Source of the DNA: Salticus scenicus
Lineage: Eukaryota; Arthropoda; Arachnida; Araneae; Salticidae
DNA: 64,000 nucleotides
NCBI GenBank assembly: GCA_963930645.1
Contig: OZ005655.1
Location: 133,861,626 to 133,925,625 of the forward strand
Direction: 5' to 3'
In this document: one piece after another, positions 24,447 through 34,745 of the stretch
Position numbering within the stretch: the first letter of the stretch is position 1
Layout: every line of letters begins with the position of its first letter
Position numbers and translations under genes: made by a program
Notes under the pieces: generated by a model
What the model was told of the DNA's origin: nothing
Databases searched by the model: none
The model's input: only the letters and a program-made list of their open reading frames with translations

Positions 24447-24690
24447 CTTTAAGTTCTAGATTCATTAAAATCATTAGGATTCATGCTACTGTGACCTGTA
24501 ACACATTGACCTGTACCGAATTTCAGCTTAATCAATCAAAGTGTTTAGTACGTTATCGTGTTCACTCATATACATACACATACATATATCAACGGAAAAA
24601 TAGCTAAAATGAATTCAAGAGACCTCAAAACGTATAACTGCACCACTATGCTTAGATTCTTTTCCGTATAAAACATAAGAGTAGCTACAA
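24235..24690 (-). mobile_element. RU arm, reverse orientation (copy 1)
   Basis: Read on the minus strand, this gives the RU head (cgttttgaggtctcttgaattc, then tatgtgtatgtatatgagtgaacacgataacg) followed by about two RU units. Their landmarks are attaagctgaaattcggtac, ttttaatgaatctaga and attctttatcattat. An A run interrupts it at 24420-24446. With the forward RU at 22577-23552 it forms an inverted pair about 0.7 kb apart. The same pair occurs in copy 2, so the arrangement predates the duplication. Confidence 0.7.
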
Positions 24691-24699
24691 ATATGTATG

Positions 24700-27300
24700 C
24701 ACATATCAAAAATTTATAAATGCAATTCTTTTATATTCTTTACACATATTTACGTTAATAACTAGATAACTTGCGAATTTACAAAATACATGCTTAGAGA
24801 CATCAACAATATTAGATACATATCAAGAATGGACAAGGTTATGGTCATGTAACTAGAATGTTGAATTAAAAACTATAACTACATTAAATGTCATTTATAA
24901 ACAGTTCATAGTGAATAAAAAATAAAAATGATAATTCATGTAACTAAATTTTGTGTTTCGCCTGTATGAAGAATCTTCCTTTAACTACATTGTGAAAAGG
25001 CATGTATTGAGTATACGCATTGATTTTTCATATATTTCATTTTGTAATATTGAATACTTAAGACTTTTAAAACCTGAAATTTTATTTAATATTTAATGTA
25101 AAAATTATGTTGTAGTTGGAAGCTTTTCCTCTGAATTTTCATTCTTCAGGTTTGTCGGGTTCCCTTAACATGATCTTTTTGATTAAATAAACTGATAACA
25201 GAAATTTGTATATCATTCACAAGAAAAAACGAAGAATATAAAAATCAAATAGTTTATTCTAAACTAAAATAAAGGCGCCGGAATGAGTACTTCGAGATAT
25301 AACTATTGAGTTAAATGCTTATGATGACGAAATTTGCGAAATGTTATGTGTCTAAATTAGCTGGCGACAAACGAACTTTAATTATGAAAAATAATATACC
25401 ACTTTACTTGGAGTAACTTGTAGAAAAATGATCACCGTGTTATACAGTTCTCATCAAAAAAGAAAGTTGTAGTTAGATAGTACACTCGGTATCAGACCAC
25501 CTAAAAAGAAGAAAAAAAATATTTAACTTCCCCGAAACTAAACCTTTTGGAATTCAACTCCAAGCAGAACTCGTTGGAACTCAATGCCTTTATCTTGAAA
25601 ATCTCGCTGATTATACAGGTCATTAATAGAGTATCACTTTAAAAATATGCTCTAACATACATCTGGGGATTCAATGAACTTAACGGAAAGCTACTTCTCC
25701 GCTACAATTTACTTGTTACGTTCATCTTAGTATTTTTTCTTTTAACATAAGAAAACTTTAAATGCAAAGTTTTTTTTTTTTTTTTAACCAAATAAGTTTT
25801 GCGTCAAAATATATTGCTTTATGATATATATAAAACATAGTTCCAAGCAAATATATCATACAAATATCTGGAGTATTATTCCTTGAAAATTTAATTTCAT
25901 AAACTAACATAGTTTAAATAGCTTACGCTTAACTACTTATGCAAAATGATATATTTATTGATTGTGAAAAGAACATAAATAGGAAAAGCATGTTGTTTAA
26001 AGTAGATTCCTTATAAAAAAATTTCTAAGTAATGCAAGTGTTTGAATTTGCGAAACGTCAAAAAATTTAGACACGTTTTCTGTCTGAAATATCTCACATT
26101 TACTTGTTTTGGACATTTTTTGTGTCAGAATTGATCTGACACATTTCTGTATTAAATGAAAATATCTATTATGTCTAAGCTCATTATTAAGACATTTACG
26201 TACCTTAAATGACTTTTCAGTTATTTTTATGTCTTACTTTAAGACCCCTTTATTTGCAATGCATACCGCATTGATATTCCTTGAAGAAATCAATCATTAT
26301 CGTATAAGAACACTGCCAATACAAATTTTCCAGTAGAATGCAACAACCTTAAAATTTTTTCTTACAAATGAAGTGGAATGTTGTCACAGCCCTGACACAA
26401 ATGTGAGTTCATTTCGGGACAATGAAGAAATGAAACAGATTATAATGTACCTATTAAAACTGCTGGGGATAGTTTTTTACGAAAATGGTGTTTTGAAATT
26501 GAGAACATACAACAAACACACACGAAAGTCATTTGAACTGGCACTAACACAATAGCTGAAGATTTATATTACATTATATTTAAATATATGTCAGTTTTTA
26601 ATGAAGAGTACTTACGAAAAAATAAGACAAATCTTTTTTCACGACGTCACTTCTACAGTAAAAATAGATATTTGTATCCAATATTGAGTTTCCCTATATT
26701 TACATCTGCTGTAAAAGAGGAAAACTGTTAAATATAGGCAATTATAAATACATAAATTAACATAAATTACGCATGATTTTTCATTAACTTAGACTGTCAA
26801 ATATTTTAAAACCGCTGACAAGTTTTGAATTTTTCCCTTACACAAAATTTATAAACGGAACGCATTAGGTGAAATGAAGTTAAATTTTTTATTTAAAAAA
26901 AAATTATCAGTTCAAAATGCTTATTTCAGAGTCATGAACTTTTGTTCAAGTTCAAACATACATCAGTTTTTTAACCTCTTCTATAATAATAATGCGTCCA
27001 AACAAAGCTTTACGTCGTGGAAGATAGCCGCATACATCCAGTCAACACATCCTAAACTATTTGTAGGACGGTGTGGATTGAATGCATTCGGCCAATCTTC
27101 TGTGGCGTTAAGCTCAGTTCGGAAGCACTATTAAAGGAGGCCTTGTCCCATCACAAAAGAATTACTATGAAACTACGCATTTCATTTAACAATATAAATT
27201 ATTAAACACTGTAAAAAAAAATGTCCTATTTGCTGCCAAAAATAGGGCATATTGTTTACAGTGAATTTTGCATTTAGAACTTCCATACATTATAAATAAA
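24700..27300. other. Non-coding body of the duplicated block
   Basis: This aligns with 37220-39540. No gene is convincing. Two short ORFs (about 26337-26555 and 26874-27134) are conserved partly between the copies, but copy 2 carries a 2-bp frameshift in the first and an early stop in the second. Between about 26035 and 26290 lies a patch rich in gtctta/taagac motifs, listed separately. Confidence 0.6.
26035..26290 (+). repeat. GTCTTA-rich dispersed repeat
   Basis: A 250-bp patch is built from short related words (tttagacacg, tctgaaata, gtgtcagaattga, ctgacacatttctgt, attaagacattta, tgtcttactttaagacccc). It ends in ttatttgcaatgcat. The same style recurs at 38455-38710 (its duplicate), 58390-58690 on the minus strand and 62870-63015. 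The motif density suggests a degenerated short tandem array or a MITE with these subterminal motifs. Confidence 0.5.
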
Positions 27301-27309
27301 AATTAAGAT

Positions 27310-28024
27310 ACTTTGTTAGATTAATGTATAAGATTTAGTTTAGTGCTGTTTAGTTATATGTGAAAAGACACTGTTCCACGCAACAGAAAGACATTTACAA
27401 ATGTAAAATATACATAAAAGCCAATTAATTTAAATTATCATTATAGCCAACCATCCCTATATTTTAGATTAAAGTACATTTTGAAATATTTCAAATGCAT
27501 AAGAATTTATACTTTACTTTTTTATAAAATTCTAATATGATATTTATTTTAATGACTATAATAGAAATTATTCATTCAACAATAAAAAGAATACATACTT
27601 CAAAACAATAAAATACGAATTTCTGTATTACTTTCCGGAAAGAAGAATCAAAGAATTAGATTTCAGAATACATTCAAAATGTCAGCTAAAAGTATATCTG
27701 ATCTGTAATTAGAATTAGAAAATAAGATGTATTTGCTATATTTTGTTTGTTTATCTAGTTGCAATTGTAAGTCTGTCAATTATTTTGAAAACATAATACT
27801 TCAATTTATATCATAAAAGGAAAGGATTTAAAAGATATATTTAAGATATGTCGTTCTAGTCAGAATGTATTTTGCATGCTTCAGTTGTGTAAAATGATAA
27901 CGTATCTATGGACAACTTGAAAAGTAAAAGATTTTGATTTACTGACTTTCTAGACAAAGAAAATCTATTGATACGCATTAAAAAATTCTAATTTTGATTT
28001 ATTTAGTGATAAGGTATTTAAAAA

Positions 28025-28055
<31 letters not shown>

Positions 28056-28470
28056 AGCACATTCATACATGGAATATATTTGTGAAATTTTTTTACTTCT
28101 TAATATATAGTTGAAGTTTAAGAAATTTTATTATTTCAGATTTATTTTAAATACGAAAATTATTTTGTCTATCAAAAATAAAAATCATTGCAATTATTGA
28201 TTTAAATACTTATATCTTGAAAATGTAGATAATCTGATGTTTTATTTTTTATTGTAAAATGCATTATCTTTTTAGTAATACGATTAAAGTTATAAAAAGC
28301 ACAATAAATATATTTTTTAAAGCTAAATTTAAAAAGTAACATAACACAGTCACAAAGTATTAGCATATGATTTCCCTTGAGTGGGGAAAAAAATATATTA
28401 AAATGTAAATTAAAAAGGTTATACAGGTATAGGTCAGCTTGGATAGCTTGGATTTACCCGTATCTACCTC
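27310..28470 (+). repeat. Three-copy module, copy 1 version
   Basis: This corresponds to about 39550-40492 plus 45803-46000 in copy 2 and, more distantly, to 20160-22430. It ends in short repeats of agcttgga near 28437-28452, also present near 45985-46008. At 28244-28250 it carries ATTTTTT, the uninterrupted target of the 5.3-kb RU insertion found in copy 2. A T run of about 28 lies at 28028-28055. Confidence 0.65.
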
Positions 28471-28479
28471 ATCTTTTAT

Positions 28480-28628
28480 TTATTTATTTATTAAGGATAT
28501 ATTATTATTCATATAGCGAGTTCTATTATGCGATATTCTATTATGCGAGTTAGTCTTAATAAATTTGATATTTATTTATTTTTTCATATAATGTAAAATT
28601 AAAATCCTGGTGTCATGTAAATTTAGGT

Positions 28629-28661
<33 letters not shown>

Positions 28662-29392
28662 GGACATTTTACCTTGTTGAAGGAATTTAATAATCAGCAC
28701 TGACTTTTCTGCTTTACTTTGAGAGAAAAGCCTTAATCGGAGTTTCCATTTCTGTTCCTTTTCCTTTCTTTTTTTATAAAGATGTATCTAAGAACATTAA
28801 AGTATAAATACTCTTTACATGAAAGTATAAATACTTACATACACTTAAACGTAGTTTTTTCAGTCTTATTCGATATCACATTTTTAAAGATTTATTTTTA
28901 AATTCAATTATTATTCATTATTATTAATTATATTTAAAATCTTATTATTAAAAATTTATAGCAGACAAATTTACAAGATTTTTTTTTCTTTTTCTAACGA
29001 CACAAAAATAAAATATACGGACTTTAATTGAGAATGTAAAGATTTTTACTGAATAAAAAAATATGCGTATATAATATTTATGCATATGTTTTATTCATAA
29101 TGATTTTATATTCATTTTTTATTTTTTTTACAGGTTTGTAACATACCTATAAAAGAAAAAAAAAAAAAAAGAAAGAAAGAAAAATGAATCACAAATAATG
29201 TATTAAGTTTCATTGTGTAACATAGCTTTTTATGATACAAATTTCCATGAGTAAATGACCCCTTACTCTAAAGACCGTTTTAGAAAACAGCTCATTTCAT
29301 CACGGGTATCTCTATAAATTTTAATAAAAACCAGCTGATTTTTTTTTTTTTTTCATACAAAGTGCTCTATAGAGCTGAGTATTAAACTATAT

Positions 29393-29435
<43 letters not shown>

Positions 29436-29960
29436 CCATAGTCTGCGTAAGCGCGGTAATACATTATTTACTACAGCTGCCCATATCTCTTTGAATACTT
29501 AATGTATTTGTTTTAAACTATAGTATAATGATTTAGGCATACGCTATCATGTTTTCTCAAAGTTTTAATGTAATTTGAAAAAAAAAAAATCTTTAGAGTT
29601 ATAAATCAAAAACTTTTTTCTTTTCAGTTTTTAATAAAAATTAACTCTTTAAAAATTTGATCTATTGTCACAAAACTCTACACACATATAAAATATAACA
29701 TTTATAACCACATGTGAAATTTGCAGAAGAATCGACGCACTTGCAGATACAGGATAATCACAAATGTTTTTAGATTTTATTGGATTTGTTGTTCGTGTCC
29801 TAAGGGCAAGCAGAAAAAAATCTTTGATAAAAAATATGGGGAAAAAAGATGTTTTCCTTATTCCCAAAATTCAAGAAGAATACTAAACGTATTTTTCAAG
29901 ACATTTATTCTTCAAAGCTTAAAAAAATAATTAAAGTATTCCCATTATTTTGTCCAACAT
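28480..29960. other. AT-rich non-coding DNA within copy 1
   Basis: Aligned with about 46000-47390 in copy 2. It contains an A run at 28636-28661 and (AT)n at 29396-29432. The latter corresponds in copy 2 to a short non-AT stretch near 46930, so that microsatellite expanded in copy 1 only. No gene is seen. Confidence 0.6.
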
Positions 29961-29974
29961 CGGTACATATGAAA

Positions 29975-30435
29975 GGAAAGTATTGTAATCATGTCAAAAA
30001 CTCGACTTCGATATTTTGATAGATGGACCCGTTTTGAGGTCACCTGAGTACATTTTTGCTATTTTTACTGTGATGTATATGCGTGTGCTTTTGTGTGAGA
30101 GTAAACACGATAACGCTTTGTTCACATGAGCTGAAAGTGGTACTTCAGTTATAGGTCATAATAGCACGAATTCTTTTGATATTGGTAAATCTGGCTTTTA
30201 TAGTTTTCTTAGACACAGTAGAAAGCAATCGAAAAATAGACACAAAGAAACATTATTAGGGCCTATTGGACTAAATTATTTAAAGTGTGATAGCATCTAA
30301 ACTTTTTATTCGAATGAATCGAAAATTTGAATATATATTATTGGTCACCGTCGTATGGAATGCTTAGATTTTGGTGCATCTAGCACTTATATGTTTTTAA
30401 CAGGGACACAAATAAAAATTTTAATCATTACGGCC
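29975..30435 (+). mobile_element. RU element fragment (copy 1)
   Basis: It starts gaaaggaaagtattgtaatc, has the head gttttgaggtcacctgagtac, the gatgtatatgcgtgtg tract and gagtaaacacgataacg, and about two units. It stops abruptly where a Tc1 fragment begins near 30444. The same truncated arrangement occurs at 47405-47890, so the truncation predates the duplication. Confidence 0.7.
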
Positions 30436-30443
30436 GATATGCT

Positions 30444-30855
30444 TGGGGAGATCCGTTTGGACAGCTAATCCTTTAGCCGTGTTTCGAGGGGCTCTTATCC
30501 CTCGTAGTACGTTGACATTTTCCAGCCCATGGTACACGTCGTTCAAGTGCTGTTTACCAGCAAGATAGTGCCCGGTCAGATAGTGCACGACTGTTACAAC
30601 TATGTCTCCAATATGTCAATGTCCTCGAAAATTCTAGTCTAATCGCCAATTGAACCTGTTTGGGGCATGTTAGGCAGACAACTCTAGCTGTTTCCGAATA
30701 CATCTACCCGTCTGACCATTTGCAACATTTTTGGAAAAAATCTATCGAAAACGGCCATTGGCCACTTAATTGATTCTATACCTCACCGATTATCGGTTTG
30801 TGTAACTTCCAGAGGTAACTTTACCGACTTTTTTTTTCTTTTTAAACAGAGAGTA
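30444..30855 (+). pseudogene. Tc1-type transposase C-terminal fragment
   Basis: Fragments in several frames match the C-terminal half of Tc1 transposases, which cut and rejoin DNA at inverted repeats. These are G-A-L-I-P, Y-Q-Q-D at about 30558-30570 (second catalytic Asp), S-P-I-E-P-V-W-G near 30646-30670 (catalytic Glu), G-R-Q-L, and finally G-H-L-I-D-S-I-P-H-R-L. Frameshifts separate them. The 5' half and left inverted repeat are missing. The end is trimmed to cagagagta. It belongs to the same family as the 34746-36161 element. Confidence 0.8.
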
Positions 30856-30859
30856 TTTT

Positions 30860-31430
30860 GTAGATAAATCCACTGTTCTTTTTTCTTTTCAACTGATTTA
30901 GTATTAAAAGTTTATCTTAATTACAAATTTTCAAATGGACTCCATTACGTAACAAAATGAAGTGTCACAGTGAACTCGTCTAATATACTTGATAGGTCAG
31001 TCTACTATTCGACTTCTTTCTAATTAATTCAGTAATTCAAAAGTTATTGTAATGACAAATCTTCAAATGGCACTGAATTCAAGCATGCGTCACTTGGAAA
31101 GAAAATATGACAGCAAGTTGCCCAGAGAACTTGCCCAAGATATATGTTATAAATAAGTCCAGTGTCTAACTTTGGTGCGAATTAAATCTGTATTTTAAAA
31201 GTTTTTGAGATGGGGAATTTTCATTGGTGACAAGTTTCGAAGTGTTCACCTTCATTTAAGATATTTGCCAATTAAAACAAGAAGGCTAATCAAGTTCAGT
31301 AATAAACTTGTGGGAGACATTCATGTAGTCCATGTATATATCAATATTTTTTTTTTAATCCCGTTTTAAATTAGCTTTTTTGCAATGTCAATTTGAAATT
31401 TTCAAACGTCCGTCAACTGGAATAGGGTTT
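30860..31430. other. Non-coding DNA within copy 1
   Basis: Aligned with about 48485-49050 in copy 2. It is made of short imperfect repeats of the type 'aactcg/caagttact-agtgaactt...gataagtc-a-t-t-taactt', three times in about 350 bp (near 30975, 31135 and 31295). No coding capacity. A junction near 31415 shows about 3 kb missing relative to copy 2. Confidence 0.5.
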
Positions 31431-31439
31431 AGTTATCGT

Positions 31440-31975
31440 CTGCAGTATTAAATATATTCTTTGCTTGAAAGTGTCACCAGAAAATAAACAATGAATCGAA
31501 GGCTAAATTTTTGCGCTTTCCGAAGAGAAATACTCTTATTCGATTTTTAAAAAAGGATGTAAAAACATGGTTTCAATATTTCTACACGTACAACAAGTAA
31601 CCAATATAAGAGGAAAGAAAAGCCAAAATTTATATTTGACTTGTAAAGTGACAAAAATCCATACCCAAAAAAGATACTTACACCTTTTATTAAATTTAAA
31701 GTCTCATCTCATGTTTTAAAAGAAAACATAACTCCCGAAAGAGTTATCGCAAAATGGCAAAATATTTAAATATCTCTGTAGGAACTGTGTAGAAATTATA
31801 AAACCAGATTTAAAGCTAATAAAAAAAAAAGAAAAAGGTTCATCACCTAACGCTGAAACTTGTTTGTCAGCGTAAAAACTATGTGCAGATTGTTGTGTGA
31901 AAATTATTTGGCAGGTGAAAAATGGAAATGTATAGTTACAGTTGATGACACATGGATATACTTCTCTGTCAGAGA
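31440..31975 (+). pseudogene. Mariner-type transposase fragment (copy 1)
   Basis: This is the N-terminal part of the element complete in copy 2. The catalytic start W-K-C-I-V-T-V-D-D-T-W-I-Y-F-S is readable at about 31920-31967, giving the first Asp of the IS630/Tc1/mariner triad. Upstream, L-C-E-N-Y-L-A-G-E-K precedes it as usual in the family. Sequence after Y-F-S is lost and replaced by an unrelated terminal fragment. The left inverted repeat is deleted. Confidence 0.75.
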
Positions 31976-32153
31976 AATTTGAAATTTTCGAAATTTTGTC
32001 ACTGTAACCGTAACTGTTAGAGTTTAACTGTTGTTTTTTATATAATTCTTGAGCGCATGCCTCAAAATACCTTCCACCAAATTTTTGTTAAATTTCTCGG
32101 AACGGTATAGTAGCTATGGTCTCATATAACGGGGTAGTTTTTTTCTTATCACC

Positions 32154-32158
<5 letters not shown>
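31976..32158 (-). mobile_element. Terminal fragment of a TACAGGGTG-ended element
   Basis: Read on the minus strand it begins tacagggtgataagaaaaaa, an end typical of inverted-repeat DNA transposons. An (AT)n tract abuts it (32156-32189). No matching right end lies within the next 2 kb, so it may be a truncated end or one end of the Tc3-like element beyond it. Confidence 0.4.
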
Positions 32159-32189
<31 letters not shown>

Positions 32190-32191
<2 letters not shown>

Positions 32192-33100
32192 CCTTGTATA
32201 TCTGATCGCATTGGTGAGTTTGCCTTTCCCTCGATGGTGTCATATGTCATTATAAACAGACTGCGCAAGTATGATCCAAATATTTTCCAGTGGGTTTAAA
32301 TGCGGAATGCAGGATGGCCAACCAAGCAGACGGACCTCATTCGCTTCAGATCAAGCTTTTGTTGAAGAATCAGGCATTATCCTGGCTGAAATATCCAATT
32401 TCCTAATATAACTAGAGTGACATTGGGAAAGAAATTATCACCCAGTATATCTTGATACTTTTTGCATTTATTTAGGCATAAATTACCACAACTGGTAACG
32501 TACCATTACTAACAAACACTTCCCATACAATTACTAATCCCCCTCCATATCGGCGCTTGAAAATGTAGAGTTTTATTTTTTTTAATATCATATCTTTATT
32601 TTTTAAAGCCATCTGGCCCATCAAAATAAAATTTTCTCATAAAAAAGTAAATCTTTACACTTATCTCCAAGCGAAACATATTTTTTAGCAAATTCTAATC
32701 GAGCTAATTTATGTTTCTTTGTCGAGGTTGAAATTGTATGAACTGTGCCCTCGGATTGGAACTTAAAACACTCCAGACAGTTTGACAAGTACATGGTAGA
32801 CTTAAACCACGAATTATTTCTAAAGAAGGTATTTTTTTTAATCCCACGTCATTCGCAAAACTGATCCATTTTTGGCGCTTTGAAAGTGCATTTGGTCTTC
32901 TTGAGCGCTTGCATTTATTAATATTTCAAAGATTAAAAATATATATATATTGACTGCCGATTTAGACTAACCGATAGACCTGGAATAGCTGCCCCGCATT
33001 CCACTCACCTTTCATACTAAGGATTTTACGGCGTTCTGCATCGGACAATTGTTTCTGCCTCGGTATCGCTGCCAATAACACAGAGAATGTATAAAATAAC
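32190..33100 (-). pseudogene. Tc3-like transposase remnant
   Basis: On the minus strand from about 33090 downward: P-R-Q-K-Q-L-S-D-A-E-R-R-K-I as the helix-turn-helix start, then K-R-S-R-R-P-N-A near 32900. F-Y-F-D-G-P-D-G-F near 32630 is the family's Leu/Phe-Asp-Gly-Pro-Asp-Gly motif after the first Asp region. G-G-G-L-V-I-V-W lies near 32550, F-S-Q-D-N-A near 32385 (second catalytic Asp), and S-V-Y-N-D near 32255. Stops and shifts are many. This block has no counterpart in copy 2, so it entered copy 1 separately or was lost from copy 2. Confidence 0.75.
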
Positions 33101-33360
33101 CCTAATTGCATTGCTCAGATACTTTTTCTATTTCTTGCATTCTCAGACCGCAGAAAATTTGCATGTCCCTCCAAAAACTTCAACGACCTTATACTTTTTT
33201 CCATAAGCAAATAAGAAAAATATCTAATATGGTAATTAGTTCTTTTAATTTAAATTAGATTTAAATTAGATTTTGTTGCTTTCCCATTCGAAAAATTTGC
33301 ATAAGTCCTAGTTTAACTGGTTTTTTAATCGACCTTATATTTTATTCCAGGAGACATTAT

Positions 33361-33969
33361 ACTGTAAAAGAACTTATTTTCGCGAGGCTTTAATTTTCGC
33401 GATTTTCGCGAGCCCATCGTAATCGTGAAAATTTAGGCCTCACGAAATACTTTTTCTTTTTTTTGCCTCAAATAATAATAAAAATCAGAAATTTTTCACT
33501 TACCAAAATTTAATTATTTATTGCACAGTTTACAAACTCTTATGACAACTTTCTTTCTTACAACTAGACTTTCTTTCTTACAACTATTTCTTGAATACTA
33601 TACAACTATTTCTTGAATATATAAAACTATAGTACAACAGTAATAGAATGCAGCTCATTCACTTACAATATTTATACCAGCTTCTTAGAAGACATTCAAA
33701 ATTATTCCAAGGTCAAAGTTGATATATAAGCTCCGTTGTAAGCATAAGTTGTTTTTAGAGTGATGGGGAGGGGGGGGGGCGAACTTTTTGGAGAAAAGGA
33801 AATTTCTTAAAACGCCTTATGGAAAAACAGTTCTATATTTAGGTACATTCGGGATTTTTCAATTTTCGGTTATGTTCATATAAAATTCGCGAAATTTTCA
33901 GCTCGCGAAATCACCGATATCTTCACTTTCGCGAAAATTTCGGCTCGCGAAAATAAGTGCTTTTACAGT
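33361..33969. mobile_element. MITE with TTTTCGCGA-rich inverted ends
   Basis: The left end actgtaaaagaacttatttt continues cgcgaggctttaattttcgcga. The right end, read inverted, is actgtaaaagcacttatttt continuing cgcgagccgaaattttcgcga. The element is 609 bp with no ORF. CpG-containing words (ttcgcga) are clustered in both ends and absent between them. Target duplication is unclear (cattat / attttat). Copy 2 lacks it. A G run (33764-33779) lies inside. Confidence 0.7.
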
Positions 33970-34379
33970 ATTTTATATCATAGAGAGAGTGAGATATAAA
34001 CTAAGTGATTGCAATACTTCAATTTCTAAAGAAATCAAACCTAATACAATAGCATTTTAACAAATACCAGTTTATATACATATTTTTGGAACTAGTTGCA
34101 TTATCTCTTCTTGATATATTGAGCCGAAAATAATTTAAAAAAAAAAAAAAGGTAAACATACAGATATACACTTTAAGAAAGAAAGGAATAACGGCATTCA
34201 CATAAATGTACAAACACAGAAAAAAAAAAAAAAAACTCTCTATAAATTCAGAAAGTGAGCATGATTTTCTGCACATTAAAAAGAAAGAAACAGTGAAAAG
34301 GGAAAAAAATTCTTTATTAAAACATAATTATTCATTGTTCAAAAAATACTCTGAAAAAAAAAAAAAAAAAGAATGTGAC

Positions 34380-34579
34380 NNNNNNNNNNNNNNNNNNNNN
34401 NNNNNNNNNNNNNNNNNNNNNNNNNNNNNNNNNNNNNNNNNNNNNNNNNNNNNNNNNNNNNNNNNNNNNNNNNNNNNNNNNNNNNNNNNNNNNNNNNNNN
34501 NNNNNNNNNNNNNNNNNNNNNNNNNNNNNNNNNNNNNNNNNNNNNNNNNNNNNNNNNNNNNNNNNNNNNNNNNNNNNNN
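34380..34579. other. Assembly gap (200 N)
   Basis: Exactly 200 Ns, a conventional placeholder length, so the true size is unknown. It sits between the end of duplication copy 1 and the first alignable base of copy 2. Confidence 0.99.
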
Positions 34580-34745
34580 GGTGGCAAAAATGTCTAAATG
34601 CCTTATCTGATTGAGTTGAAAACTGATACACATTTTATAGGTCCTCATCGCACGAACTGTATATATTTCGGTTCGTCTAGCCAATTACAAATTTTTGCAG
34701 GGACAAAACGAAAATTTCTTCATTATAATTTATGTGCTCAACATA

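Larger units (their letters stand above)
23040..34355 (+). repeat. Large direct duplication, copy 1
   Basis: From 23040 to about 34355 this block aligns in order with copy 2 (34580-53700). Matched anchors include: 23232 with 36170, 24640 with 37155, 27560 with 39810, 28000 with 40250, 28244 with 45797, 29975 with 47405, 30444 with 47893, 31440 with 52090, and 33985 with 53290. Sampled stretches look about 90% identical by eye. Copy 1 alone has the hammerhead-like insertion, the Tc3-like remnant and the TTTTCGCGA MITE. It lacks the 5.3-kb RU insertion, the intact-ended Tc1 and the hAT element. Homology ends just before the N gap. Confidence 0.85.

Noticed and set aside
26337..26555. Short ORF shared by both duplication copies (counterpart from 38766)
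   Set aside because: The first 58 or so codons are open in both, but copy 2 has two extra bases and a different tail. Substitutions are not concentrated at silent positions and no family is recognised. Shared openness is expected from recent duplication.
26874..27134. 86-codon ORF with a 77-codon counterpart at 39169-39402
   Set aside because: The reading frames differ at the 5' end and stop at different places. The conserved block is DNA-level similarity from the duplication.
34206..34684. ORFs spanning the first N gap
   Set aside because: They consist mostly of unknown residues across the 200-N placeholder. Same for those at 54617-54862.
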